A stretch of 56,874 nt of DNA from a bacterium. GTDB taxonomy: Bacteria > Patescibacteriota > UBA1384 > CAILIB01 > JAUSJZ01. Both the position numbers and the translations under genes were made by a program. Shown one piece after another: positions 34,236-42,469 of this stretch (the first letter of the stretch is position 1; each line of letters opens with the position of its first letter). The stretch spans positions 1-56,874 of the forward strand of contig JAUSJZ010000040.1 of NCBI GenBank assembly GCA_030647115.1, written 5' to 3'. The notes beneath the pieces are model-generated. The model saw nothing but the letters and a program-made list of their open reading frames with translations, was not told where the DNA came from and searched no databases.

Positions 34236-36558
34236 GGTGGCTCTTTAACAGCTGTTCTTCTTCGGCCGGTGTCGCTGCTAATTCTACCCCCTGGGCCAGA
34301 TCAAATTCTCGCTTGGCAATAGCCTCCCAAGAGAACCGCTCCACAAACTTAGCTCCCATATCGGCCAGTTCGGCCCGCTTGGCTTCAGGCAGAGTTAAGA
34401 GGTCAATGGCTGCTTTAACGGCCCCTTTTACATCACCCGTTTCGACAAAAGAGACCGCTTCACAGCTACGAATGCTCTCTTTGTAGACCGGCAGATCGTA
34501 ACAGAGGGGCAAAATGTGACAGCCTAAGGCCTCCTGCGGTACAATCCCCCAACCCTCCATCGTTGATAAAAACCAGGCCGTCTTCGATTGCTTAATGAGG
34601 CGATATTTCTCGGCTTCGGTGACAATACCCTTAAACACCCAATGGTCGAGCAACCCCTTCTGGGTCAACCGGTTTTCCAGATCGAGCTTCATTTCGGGAG
34701 TACAGGCCCCAACCGAGACAAGCTTGAAATTGGGAAAGCGTCTGACCAGAGCCGGCAACATATTAACGTAATCGTAGACCCCTTTGGTTTCAACGTGCCG
34801 TCCAATAAAGATGGCATCGTATTTTTTACTCTGGTTTGGTATCTGCCGTAACATACTTAAGTCGATACCCGTATAATTGACGGGCAGTTGACCTCTAATG
34901 CCTTGTTTATTTAAATCGTGAGCCAGGTCTTTCGAGATGGTCATGACCCGATCGACGTGATTGTGGATAAAATTATTCAGCACCGCCGCCCAAACTCGAC
35001 TATCGGTATTTTCGTTGCAATAGACCACCCGTTTGCCGGTCAGTAGTTTTAAAGTGGCCGCTCCAAAAGAAGTCACCAAAATTTCCGAATAGGGTAGATA
35101 GACAATGTCGTAGCGGTCGACTAAACGCCACCCGTACCAGGTAATTTTTACCATCGCTATCAGCCAGTTCAGGCTGCGCCCTAGTTTAAACGTCTTCTGC
35201 TCCAACCAAACAACGAAGCGGGGAATATGATAGGTAATTAGCTTGATTGAGTCCGACTCTACCCCTTTCATGATCGACGGGTCGCTGTCTAAGATGAGCA
35301 ATTGGCCGTCAGCGACACTGAATCTCTTTAAAATCTCGTAGGCCCGTCTAAAACCGCCAGCCGAGATATCTTTCTCACCCGGGTTCCACAGTACCGCCAA
35401 GATGCGGTTGGCCGCCCGATTGACTAACTGCAGTTTCATGGCCGTAAAAGCCCGCTCGAAGATGGCCGGCCATTCATTGGCACGGTGCATCTGTTTTAAG
35501 CCGGCTTGATAGGTGTGGGCCCGGTCTAAGGCAGTGATAATTTTAACGGCTAATTCGGTCGGTTCTTTAACCACTTCACCCGCCCGGTGTTTGACTAACT
35601 CCAATGAAACCTCGGGTACATCAGAGACTATCGGCACCACCCCGGTAGCGACGTATTCGCGTACCTTCATGGGGTCACAGTAATAGGTATAAGAGTCTTG
35701 TCGATTATACAGCGCCACCCCGGCCGTGGCGCGGGCCAATAAGTTTAGCGTCTGTTGATGCGATTTCTGGCCTAAGAAAGTAACATCTGACAGGTGATGC
35801 TGACGCACAATCTGTTGCAAGGCCGTGGCGTCGGGCCCCGAACCGATTATTTCTAACTTCGCGGCCGGTCTTTGCGCCTTAATATCGGGCCAGGCTTGCA
35901 GCAGATCTTGGAGCCCTTTAGTCAAGGTCAGATGCCCGACGAAGACCACCAGATTAGGGTCTTTCTTAGTAACAGTTAAGTGCAGATTGGCCGGTACGCC
36001 GTTAGGAACGTGGATAAGTGATTCGGCGCTCGAGCCTAACTGTTGCCGAACTTTGATCGCCCGTCGGCTAACGTTCCAGACAAAGTGGGCGCGGCGCGCC
36101 GACCAATCGTCAATGGTGCGGTAGATCTTGTTTAAGATTGGGTTATGGAAACGTTTAGGCGAGTAATCGACCGAGTAGAGCACCCAGGTTTTGATGGCGC
36201 GCCGTGGTACGGCCAAACTGGCACCGAGATAGTTCAAGGGGTTAGCCGCTATCAATAGATCTAAAACACCGTGCTGACGCAACAATCGTCGTAAAAATTT
36301 TTTGGTGTACCTGATATCGGCCCAGTAACGCCCCAGCCCAAAGTTAAACCGCTTCTGACTGACGCGATTTAATTCGACCCCCCGACCGAAGGTAATCTCT
36401 TCGATAGTCGTGTTGGAGCCAATGTCGAGCGGTAATTTAAGGACGTAAACACGAGCCGTCTCCTGCCCGGCGAGCCAATGAGCCAGGGCATCGGGTGGGC
36501 CGTAGAGCTCACTGGCGTGGGTAATGACCACGGCCGTCGCCACTGGTTGCTTGTTCAT
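34222..36558 (-). CDS. Bifunctional protein with two GT4 domains
   Basis: 778 residues, twice the usual length. Domain 1 (about 1-385) has HASELYGPPDALAHWL, HVPNGVPANL, VFVGHLTLTKGLQDLL and CDPMKVREYVATGVVPIV. Domain 2 (about 388-765) starts ILAVLWNPGEKDISAGGFRR, with AIFIGRHVETKGVYDYV and STMEGWGIVPQEALGCHILP. Both are GT-B fold. The fusion suggests two sugars added in sequence. It overlaps both neighbours (4 and 14 bases) in the operon. Confidence 0.92.
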   Translation of the reverse strand: MNKQPVATAVVITHASELYGPPDALAHWLAGQETARVYVLKLPLDIGSNTTIEEITFGRGVELNRVSQKRFNFGLGRYWADIRYTKKFLRRLLRQHGVLDLLIAANPLNYLGASLAVPRRAIKTWVLYSVDYSPKRFHNPILNKIYRTIDDWSARRAHFVWNVSRRAIKVRQQLGSSAESLIHVPNGVPANLHLTVTKKDPNLVVFVGHLTLTKGLQDLLQAWPDIKAQRPAAKLEIIGSGPDATALQQIVRQHHLSDVTFLGQKSHQQTLNLLARATAGVALYNRQDSYTYYCDPMKVREYVATGVVPIVSDVPEVSLELVKHRAGEVVKEPTELAVKIITALDRAHTYQAGLKQMHRANEWPAIFERAFTAMKLQLVNRAANRILAVLWNPGEKDISAGGFRRAYEILKRFSVADGQLLILDSDPSIMKGVESDSIKLITYHIPRFVVWLEQKTFKLGRSLNWLIAMVKITWYGWRLVDRYDIVYLPYSEILVTSFGAATLKLLTGKRVVYCNENTDSRVWAAVLNNFIHNHVDRVMTISKDLAHDLNKQGIRGQLPVNYTGIDLSMLRQIPNQSKKYDAIFIGRHVETKGVYDYVNMLPALVRRFPNFKLVSVGACTPEMKLDLENRLTQKGLLDHWVFKGIVTEAEKYRLIKQSKTAWFLSTMEGWGIVPQEALGCHILPLCYDLPVYKESIRSCEAVSFVETGDVKGAVKAAIDLLTLPEAKRAELADMGAKFVERFSWEAIAKREFDLAQGVELAATPAEEEQLLKSHHATS

Positions 36559-37292
36559 CGCGGTTTGGTGGCCGTTACGATTAAGTGGACAAAACCGGCC
36601 CCTCGGTTAAACTCGCGCTGGACCAGACGCGGCATAAAGCCCGCCGTCAATTTCTCGATACGCACCAACCGCATTGGATAATAAAAAAAGACCGAGAGAG
36701 CGTGCCACATCCGCCCCTTGATGAAGATTTGAATCGGTTGATAGCCAACTTGGTGGAGCATTTTAGCCAGTGAGTCGGCTCGGTAATGTCGATGCCCCAA
36801 AAACCACCAGGCCGGGTCTAAGATAGTCGATAACCAATTGGCGTGCGGCGTCGTGAGTACCAAAGTACCTCCCGGTTTAAGAACGCGGTAGATCTCGGCC
36901 AGCGCTCGCGGTTCGGTTTTAGGTGGAATATGCTCTAGCACCTCGAACAGGGCGACTTTAGTAAAGGTATTGTCGGCGAAGGGCAGCTGGTGGCTGACAT
37001 CGGCTACTTCGTATGAAATATTATGATACTTATTTATTTTGTTATTCTCGGCAATGAACGGCGCATCCATATCGACCCCCACCATTTTTTTTACCTTTTG
37101 GTGCAGTTGGTACTCCAACCAGCCACCCTTGCAACCGATATCCAAAACAATGTCATCTGGTTGAGCCTCTAACAGCTCCAACCCGGTCTTGGCATAGGCT
37201 ACCGGGGCGTGGGTACGCTCTTCGGTCTCGGGTCGAGCAATCAACCCGGTTTTGCTTTTACCGGCTTTGGTTTTACGTGTGCCTTTCGTCAT
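36555..37292 (-). CDS. SAM-dependent methyltransferase
   Basis: 245 residues from the ATG overlapping the upstream stop (ATGA at 37289-37292); an upstream start adds five residues. Class I motifs: VLDIGCKGGWL, VGVDMDAPFI, FTKVALFEVLEHIPP and LKPGGTLVLTTPHAN. The N-terminal 25 residues are Lys/Thr-rich. Its stop overlaps the start of the double GT4 gene. Methylation of a glycan intermediate is likely. Confidence 0.9.
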   Translation of the reverse strand: MTKGTRKTKAGKSKTGLIARPETEERTHAPVAYAKTGLELLEAQPDDIVLDIGCKGGWLEYQLHQKVKKMVGVDMDAPFIAENNKINKYHNISYEVADVSHQLPFADNTFTKVALFEVLEHIPPKTEPRALAEIYRVLKPGGTLVLTTPHANWLSTILDPAWWFLGHRHYRADSLAKMLHQVGYQPIQIFIKGRMWHALSVFFYYPMRLVRIEKLTAGFMPRLVQREFNRGAGFVHLIVTATKPR

Positions 37293-38314
37293 TTGGTCTG
37301 TTGCCAACCCTGTCGACTTTCAATCTCGACCCCCCTTACTTTGGCCAAAATCACTTCGGAGCCATAAACCCATAGCGTGACCCAACATAGTAGTGGATGG
37401 ACAAACCAGGCTACATCACGTTTTTTGGCAAATCCAATAAAAGACTGCAAAATAACCGGAATAATCAAAACACTGTAGATAATAAAGATGTACAGGCCCC
37501 GGTTGCTGACGTTTGATTGGTAGGTACGCATACCCACCTTCGAATAATAGAGAAAGTCTTTAATGCGGCGGCGCTGCTTGCGGGCAAAGGTACGAACGGT
37601 AGCCGAGAACTTATGCACGATACCGATTTTCACTTTGGTAAACTTGATCGGTTTCTTCTCGGCCAATTCAGAGATGTTATCGTTATCAAATAGGTACTCA
37701 CCGACTTTGGCTTTATCAAAAATAGAGGCCCGTAAGAGTGAGCCGTTGGAGCCTAAAGTCGGCACCTTACCCTTCGAGAGGGTCAGCTCCAGCCACTTCG
37801 GTTTATCAACGTAAGGTATCGGCAGTTTGGTCCAGGTATTCGAGAGCAGACACATACGGTCGTAGTTGCCGGTGAAGAAAACGGCCGGGTCCACCAACCC
37901 CATCATGGCCGTATAGCGACTGATGAGCGGATCTTGATGACGGTAGGTATACCAGAGCGGTTCGGAACCGACCACTTCTTTATCGGCTAGCATCGGCTCT
38001 AGAATGCGTTTCAACCAGTCTGGTTCTTCAATAAAGTTGTCGGAGTCTATAAAGAGGAAGTATTCACCCTTGGCCTCCTTGACGGCTACCGCTTTGCCGG
38101 CTTCAGAAGTCAGCAACGGGTTTTTAAAGACCCGGGCGTCAAAAGATTTAGCTACTTTGACCGTGTCGTCGGTCGAGTTGGCATCGGCGATGACTATTTC
38201 TAATTTTGACTGATCGTAGTCTTGGGCCCGAACGTAACCGAGACACTCTTTCAAAATTGAGGCGCAGTTGAGGGTCGGCATAATAACACTAACCACCGGC
38301 CAAATTTCTTTCAT
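37289..38314 (-). CDS. GT2 glycosyltransferase with membrane helices
   Basis: 341 residues. The GT-A core (about 8-230) has VSVIMPTLNCASIL, IVIADANSTDDT, AKGEYFLFIDSDNFIEEPDWL and a later arginine-rich RKQRRR stretch. Two or three C-terminal hydrophobic helices (about 275-330) anchor it. It heads the minus operon GT2-methyltransferase-double GT4-methyltransferase. A TAAGAT box ends 7 bases before the ATG, implying a leaderless message. Confidence 0.9.
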   Translation of the reverse strand: MKEIWPVVSVIMPTLNCASILKECLGYVRAQDYDQSKLEIVIADANSTDDTVKVAKSFDARVFKNPLLTSEAGKAVAVKEAKGEYFLFIDSDNFIEEPDWLKRILEPMLADKEVVGSEPLWYTYRHQDPLISRYTAMMGLVDPAVFFTGNYDRMCLLSNTWTKLPIPYVDKPKWLELTLSKGKVPTLGSNGSLLRASIFDKAKVGEYLFDNDNISELAEKKPIKFTKVKIGIVHKFSATVRTFARKQRRRIKDFLYYSKVGMRTYQSNVSNRGLYIFIIYSVLIIPVILQSFIGFAKKRDVAWFVHPLLCWVTLWVYGSEVILAKVRGVEIESRQGWQQTK

Positions 38315-38400
38315 AAATATAATCTTACTTCTACACCCGACTTTACCAGATATCGTCGGGGTTGGCGAGCTTTACCCAAACGTTAAAATGTGACATTATT

Positions 38401-38421
38401 TTAGTGTCTAGTAGTCACTAA
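38401..38421. promoter_or_regulatory. Inverted repeat upstream of a methyltransferase gene
   Basis: TTAGTG (38401-38406) and CACTAA (38416-38421) form a 6-bp inverted repeat with a 9-base spacer, ending 4 bases before the ATG at 38426. It may be a repressor site. It shares only the outermost bases with CIRCE. Confidence 0.3.
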
Positions 38422-38425
38422 TTGT

Positions 38426-39145
38426 ATGCCCGACTCTTATCTCGAAGAACACATCGCCGCCCTGCCCGAAAACGAATGGCGCACCTGGAGCTTGAATTCG
38501 CTCGTTTTAACAATGCTACCGCCTCGAGGTAAGATTTTGGATTACGGCTGCGGTTCGGGCCAACTTTTGAAACGACTGGCCAAATTTACCAACCACCCGC
38601 TCGAGTTGAACGGGTTTGAAATTAGCCAACCGCTCATTAAACAGGCCATACTCAATGCCCCCGACACCATGAATATCACCAATCAGCCCAGCCTGTTAAC
38701 CACCAACTATTTCGATAACATCTATTTGCTCGACGTCATCGAGCACATTGAAGACGATCAAGCCGTTCTGGCCAGCCTTTACGGTACCTTAAAACCGGGC
38801 GGTAGAATATTGATCGCCGTACCGGCCCACCAATCGCTCTTCCACGATTTTGACCGTGAGTTGGGTCACTGGCGCCGTTACGATTGGGCCGAATTGCAAG
38901 AGAAGGTCATTGCAGCCGGTTTTGAAATTGAACAACAACGGTGGTGGAACCGTTTGGGCGAGGCCGTCGTGCGCTATCAGATTAACCATCAAAAGGAGCG
39001 TCCGAAGACCCTGCGAGCCGGCAGCCGAACGGTGGCCCAAAAAATTATCAATCAAGCTCTGTTGGCCTGGTTTTGGCTCTTCGAGAACCGGTTTGCTCCG
39101 GCCAACGGCCTAACTCTAATTGTCGTCGCATGCAAGCCAAACTAA
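38426..39145 (+). CDS. SAM-dependent methyltransferase
   Basis: 239 residues. Motifs: ILDYGCGSGQLL, LNGFEISQPLIKQA, FDNIYLLDVIEHIEDD, LKPGGRILIAVPAH and WRRYDWAELQEKV. The ending FWLFENRFAPANGLTLIVVACKPN is common in methyltransferases found next to GT2-GtrA genes. It overlaps the following GtrA-GT2 gene by 16 bases. Confidence 0.9.
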   Translation: MPDSYLEEHIAALPENEWRTWSLNSLVLTMLPPRGKILDYGCGSGQLLKRLAKFTNHPLELNGFEISQPLIKQAILNAPDTMNITNQPSLLTTNYFDNIYLLDVIEHIEDDQAVLASLYGTLKPGGRILIAVPAHQSLFHDFDRELGHWRRYDWAELQEKVIAAGFEIEQQRWWNRLGEAVVRYQINHQKERPKTLRAGSRTVAQKIINQALLAWFWLFENRFAPANGLTLIVVACKPN

Positions 39146-40278
39146 ACTTGTTACAGAAGGCGGTCATCCGTTTTGGTTTAGTAGGCGTCTTGGCTACCTT
39201 AATCGATTTCTCAACCTATTTTCTGTTGTCATACTGGCAGCTGGCCAGCCCGACCGTTGCCAATATGGTGGCCTTTCTCTTCTCCCTTATCTGCACCTTC
39301 CCCATCCACCAGCGGTGGACGTTCGCCGCCGAATCACACTCCTTGCGCAAACAGCTGATCAAATATTTCGTCGCCGCTGTCGGAGGAGTCATCATTTCAA
39401 CCACTTTCATTTATATCACTACTGCTTGGTATCTATGGAACGCGGTATTAGCCAAGGTAGCGGCTGTGGGTCTCACTTTCATTTGGAATTTTAACATCAA
39501 CAAAAGATGGACCTTCAAGACTAAACCAATCGTCCAATTGTCGTTTAATGAAGATCTCGATTTAGCCATTGTCGTACCGGCCTACAACGAAGCGCAGCGC
39601 ATCACGGCCACTATCGAGGCCTTTATTGCCTACCTCAACCGGCATCCGTGGCAATATGAGATAGTTATCGTCAACGACGGCAGCAAAGATGATACCGGCC
39701 GCGTCATTGCCGAACTGGCGCGTAAGCACCCGACTGTCCGTTCGCTGACACTGGCCAAAAATAGTGGTAAAGGTAAGGCGACCCAAACGGGTATGTTGGC
39801 GGCGTCGGCCCGGCTGATTCTACTCGCCGACGCCGATCACTCCACCCCCATCACCGAGCTCGACAAGTTGATGCCTCTTTTAGACCGCGACGGTTTTGAC
39901 ATCGCCATCGGCTCGCGCTACGAGGAGCCCGACCAGATGACTACCCCGCCACCACTGTTGCGCCGCATCGTTAGCCGCTTGGGTAACCTATTTATCCAAG
40001 GTATTTTGCTGCCCGGCATTAAAGATACCCAGTGCGGCTTTAAACTGTTTCGTAACCGGCCGGCCAAAGAGATCTTTTCGCGGCTGAAGATTAGACGGTT
40101 CGGGTTTGACGTTGAGGTGTTGGTGATTGCCCGCCACCACCGTTATCAAGTAGCCGTGGTGCCGGTTCAATGGGCTCACGCCGAAGGCAGCACCGTGCGC
40201 CAATTTTCCAACACCTTTAACTTTTTCAAAGAAGTTATGCTCATCACCCTTAATCTCATCACCGGTCGTTACTCGTAA
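39130..40278 (+). CDS. GtrA-GT2 fusion glycosyltransferase
   Basis: 382 residues from the ATG at 39130; the frame is open to 39073, but that part is inside the methyltransferase gene. Residues about 1-125 form a GtrA domain with four helices (IRFGLVGVLATLIDFSTYFL, WNFNINKRWTF). Residues about 145-375 form a DPM1-like GT2 domain (VVPAYNEAQRI, VNDGSKDDT, LLADADHSTPI, KDTQCGFKLF). Such enzymes make polyprenyl-phosphate sugars, and GtrA is thought to flip them. The product would be a suitable donor for the GT-C-like proteins here. Confidence 0.92.
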   Translation: MQAKLNLLQKAVIRFGLVGVLATLIDFSTYFLLSYWQLASPTVANMVAFLFSLICTFPIHQRWTFAAESHSLRKQLIKYFVAAVGGVIISTTFIYITTAWYLWNAVLAKVAAVGLTFIWNFNINKRWTFKTKPIVQLSFNEDLDLAIVVPAYNEAQRITATIEAFIAYLNRHPWQYEIVIVNDGSKDDTGRVIAELARKHPTVRSLTLAKNSGKGKATQTGMLAASARLILLADADHSTPITELDKLMPLLDRDGFDIAIGSRYEEPDQMTTPPPLLRRIVSRLGNLFIQGILLPGIKDTQCGFKLFRNRPAKEIFSRLKIRRFGFDVEVLVIARHHRYQVAVVPVQWAHAEGSTVRQFSNTFNFFKEVMLITLNLITGRYS

Positions 40279-42369
40279 TTATCGTCGCTCCAATATTTGG
40301 CCACCGGTTTGACTGACACCAGCCACCGGCTGGTAACCGTAACTAAGCATATTTTCGACGGTGGCCCCGTAGCGATTATTAGGCGCCAGCCACAACCAAC
40401 GTGGTTGGTACTTCTCTAGATACGCACCCAAAGTGACCGCATCGGTCACCGCCAGCAGGTCGGGTTTTAAAACCTTGTAAATCTGTTCGGTGTCTTTGAC
40501 CGCAAAGTTCAAAATCGGTTTCGGGCCCATGGCCGCGTTCACCCGACAGTGGGCGTAAAAAGGATACATAATCTCGCGCACCTGATTGTAGAGATCGACC
40601 GGGCTGTTCGGATCTTCGGTGTTAGGCGGTAGGACAAAGAAGCAGCTGTCGAAGCGGGCCCGTAACCGGCGAATCTGGGCCACACTGTTAATTTCGGCCT
40701 GCGGTAACGAACGATCAACCGGCACATCGGCCAGTACTCCCAAACCGGTCGGCAGTGAAATTAAGGTCAAGACAATCAACCAGACTTTCGGGTAGGACCA
40801 ACGTGAAATGACAAACGCCGTCAAAATTGAGAGCGGAATAAAGGCCGTAAAGAGAAACTGCCACTGATTACCCAACGTAAACCACAGCAGCAATGTCGCT
40901 AAAATGGCGCTGACCGAGACCGAGAATAAGAGCAAGACCAGCGAGCGCTGGGCGGCGGTGAGCGACCTGGCAAACAGGGGTGCCAAGAGACCGATTACCT
41001 TAAACGAAATGGCTACCAGCATAAACCCGAGCGAGATATACCAAAAATAATGCACCAGACTGGGCGGCAAATTATAGTCACGCCAAAACCGCAGTTGAGC
41101 GATGATACCAGGTGAGGCCTGCTCAATATATTGGTGGATGGCCGGGACATTATCTAAGGCTCCCACCGGGTGTGATAACGGGCTAAACATCACGTTTATC
41201 TCCTTCGGAATAAACAGTTGGGCGCGGTTGTGCCAGATAAGCGGTAGCCCGGTGCTTAAAACACCCACCAGTAGCCACCAGACGGCCCCCAAAGTTTTAG
41301 TGACGGTTCGTTGACGGCCAATTAAACTGACCATAATTTCTAAGATCAGATAGATAATAACCCCACCGACGAAGGCCATAAAGGCCTGGGCCTTCATCAG
41401 AATCAAGATTCCGGCCGCCGCTCCCGCCAAGACATAGGTCAGCTGCTTGGCCCTAATTTTAGGCTGCATGAGCGCCTGCCAGAATAAAACCAGGGCTAGC
41501 AGTAAAAACAGGGCAGCGAACTGGTGCGAATTACCGTTAATGTAGGCGTGTTTATGATCGGTAAAGACGGTCATCCACCACCGCGTCGGCTCGTAACGGT
41601 AGGCTACCGGAAAGAGATAACCCAACGTATCCCACCAGAAAAAGATCACCACGGCCATGAGCGAGACAAACCGGTTTTGAGTTAAACAGCGGGTTAAGAC
41701 GTAAATAGCAAGGCCGACGGCGAGGCCGATAGCGGTCGGCAATAACATAAAATTTATCAGCAGCGGGTTGAGGCCGAGACTATGATAAGCCGTCTGGAGT
41801 ACGGTTCCAAAATAATGGTACTGCAACCAAATATTCTGCCAGTAAGGGTGAATGGGCGGCACCTGTTCAAAGATAGTCGTGGCGTGACCGGTCATCATCA
41901 ACCGCTCTCCACCCAACCACATCGACATAATGACCCCGTCATTTTTGTCTACCAGACCAGTGGCCAGAGTCGGTAGTGTCCAGTCCAGGGGCATCAAGAG
42001 AAAAAAGACGAGCAGCCATAAGTGTGAGCGGCGCCAATTTTTGATATCTTCTCTAAGAGCCGTCACGGCTCCACCCCAATAGGCCAACCCGGCTACTAGC
42101 ACTGCTCCGACCAGAAAACCGACCTCACCCCAACCAAGCGCCACCGCCAAGTAACGCCAAAGAAATAGATATAGATTACCGACCATAAACGATAGGGCAA
42201 CATTAAACAGACCAAGCTTAATATGCAGTTTTTGTAACACAAAGCGACCGGGCAGTATTACTAAGACAGTTGTCACCAACCCGAACCAGACCCCGTTTGT
42301 TGCCACCAACCAAACATTCGCCAGGCTCAAATTGGTCACTCTGGCCAGATGCTGTTGCAGTAAAGTCAT
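40279..42369 (-). CDS. Multi-helix membrane protein, possible GT-C glycosyltransferase
   Basis: 696 residues with about 14 hydrophobic helices, starting LLQQHLARVTNLSLANVWLV. An outside loop after about helix 5 contains TGLVDKNDGVIMSMWLGGE, placing acidic residues where GT-C enzymes have theirs. The 170-residue C-terminal domain is soluble (RARFDSCFFVLPPNTEDP to the end). No close family recognised. Its stop abuts that of the convergent GtrA-GT2 gene with no gap. Confidence 0.7.
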   Translation of the reverse strand: MTLLQQHLARVTNLSLANVWLVATNGVWFGLVTTVLVILPGRFVLQKLHIKLGLFNVALSFMVGNLYLFLWRYLAVALGWGEVGFLVGAVLVAGLAYWGGAVTALREDIKNWRRSHLWLLVFFLLMPLDWTLPTLATGLVDKNDGVIMSMWLGGERLMMTGHATTIFEQVPPIHPYWQNIWLQYHYFGTVLQTAYHSLGLNPLLINFMLLPTAIGLAVGLAIYVLTRCLTQNRFVSLMAVVIFFWWDTLGYLFPVAYRYEPTRWWMTVFTDHKHAYINGNSHQFAALFLLLALVLFWQALMQPKIRAKQLTYVLAGAAAGILILMKAQAFMAFVGGVIIYLILEIMVSLIGRQRTVTKTLGAVWWLLVGVLSTGLPLIWHNRAQLFIPKEINVMFSPLSHPVGALDNVPAIHQYIEQASPGIIAQLRFWRDYNLPPSLVHYFWYISLGFMLVAISFKVIGLLAPLFARSLTAAQRSLVLLLFSVSVSAILATLLLWFTLGNQWQFLFTAFIPLSILTAFVISRWSYPKVWLIVLTLISLPTGLGVLADVPVDRSLPQAEINSVAQIRRLRARFDSCFFVLPPNTEDPNSPVDLYNQVREIMYPFYAHCRVNAAMGPKPILNFAVKDTEQIYKVLKPDLLAVTDAVTLGAYLEKYQPRWLWLAPNNRYGATVENMLSYGYQPVAGVSQTGGQILERR

Positions 42370-42469
42370 ACTGTAATTTTAGCAGCAACCCGTCTTTTAC
42401 AAACTACGTTGGTCTGATTGATCTGATTGTCTTTCTTTGAAATTTTATTGGTAGAAAAACATTCTTCCT

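Noticed and set aside
40276-40281. Regulatory gap between convergent genes
   Set aside because: The two stop codons abut directly, leaving no intergenic sequence.
42370-42469. Small gene or RNA in the 100-base gap before the AT-rich gene
   Set aside because: Only AT-rich sequence without a stable hairpin, start signal or conserved motif was seen.
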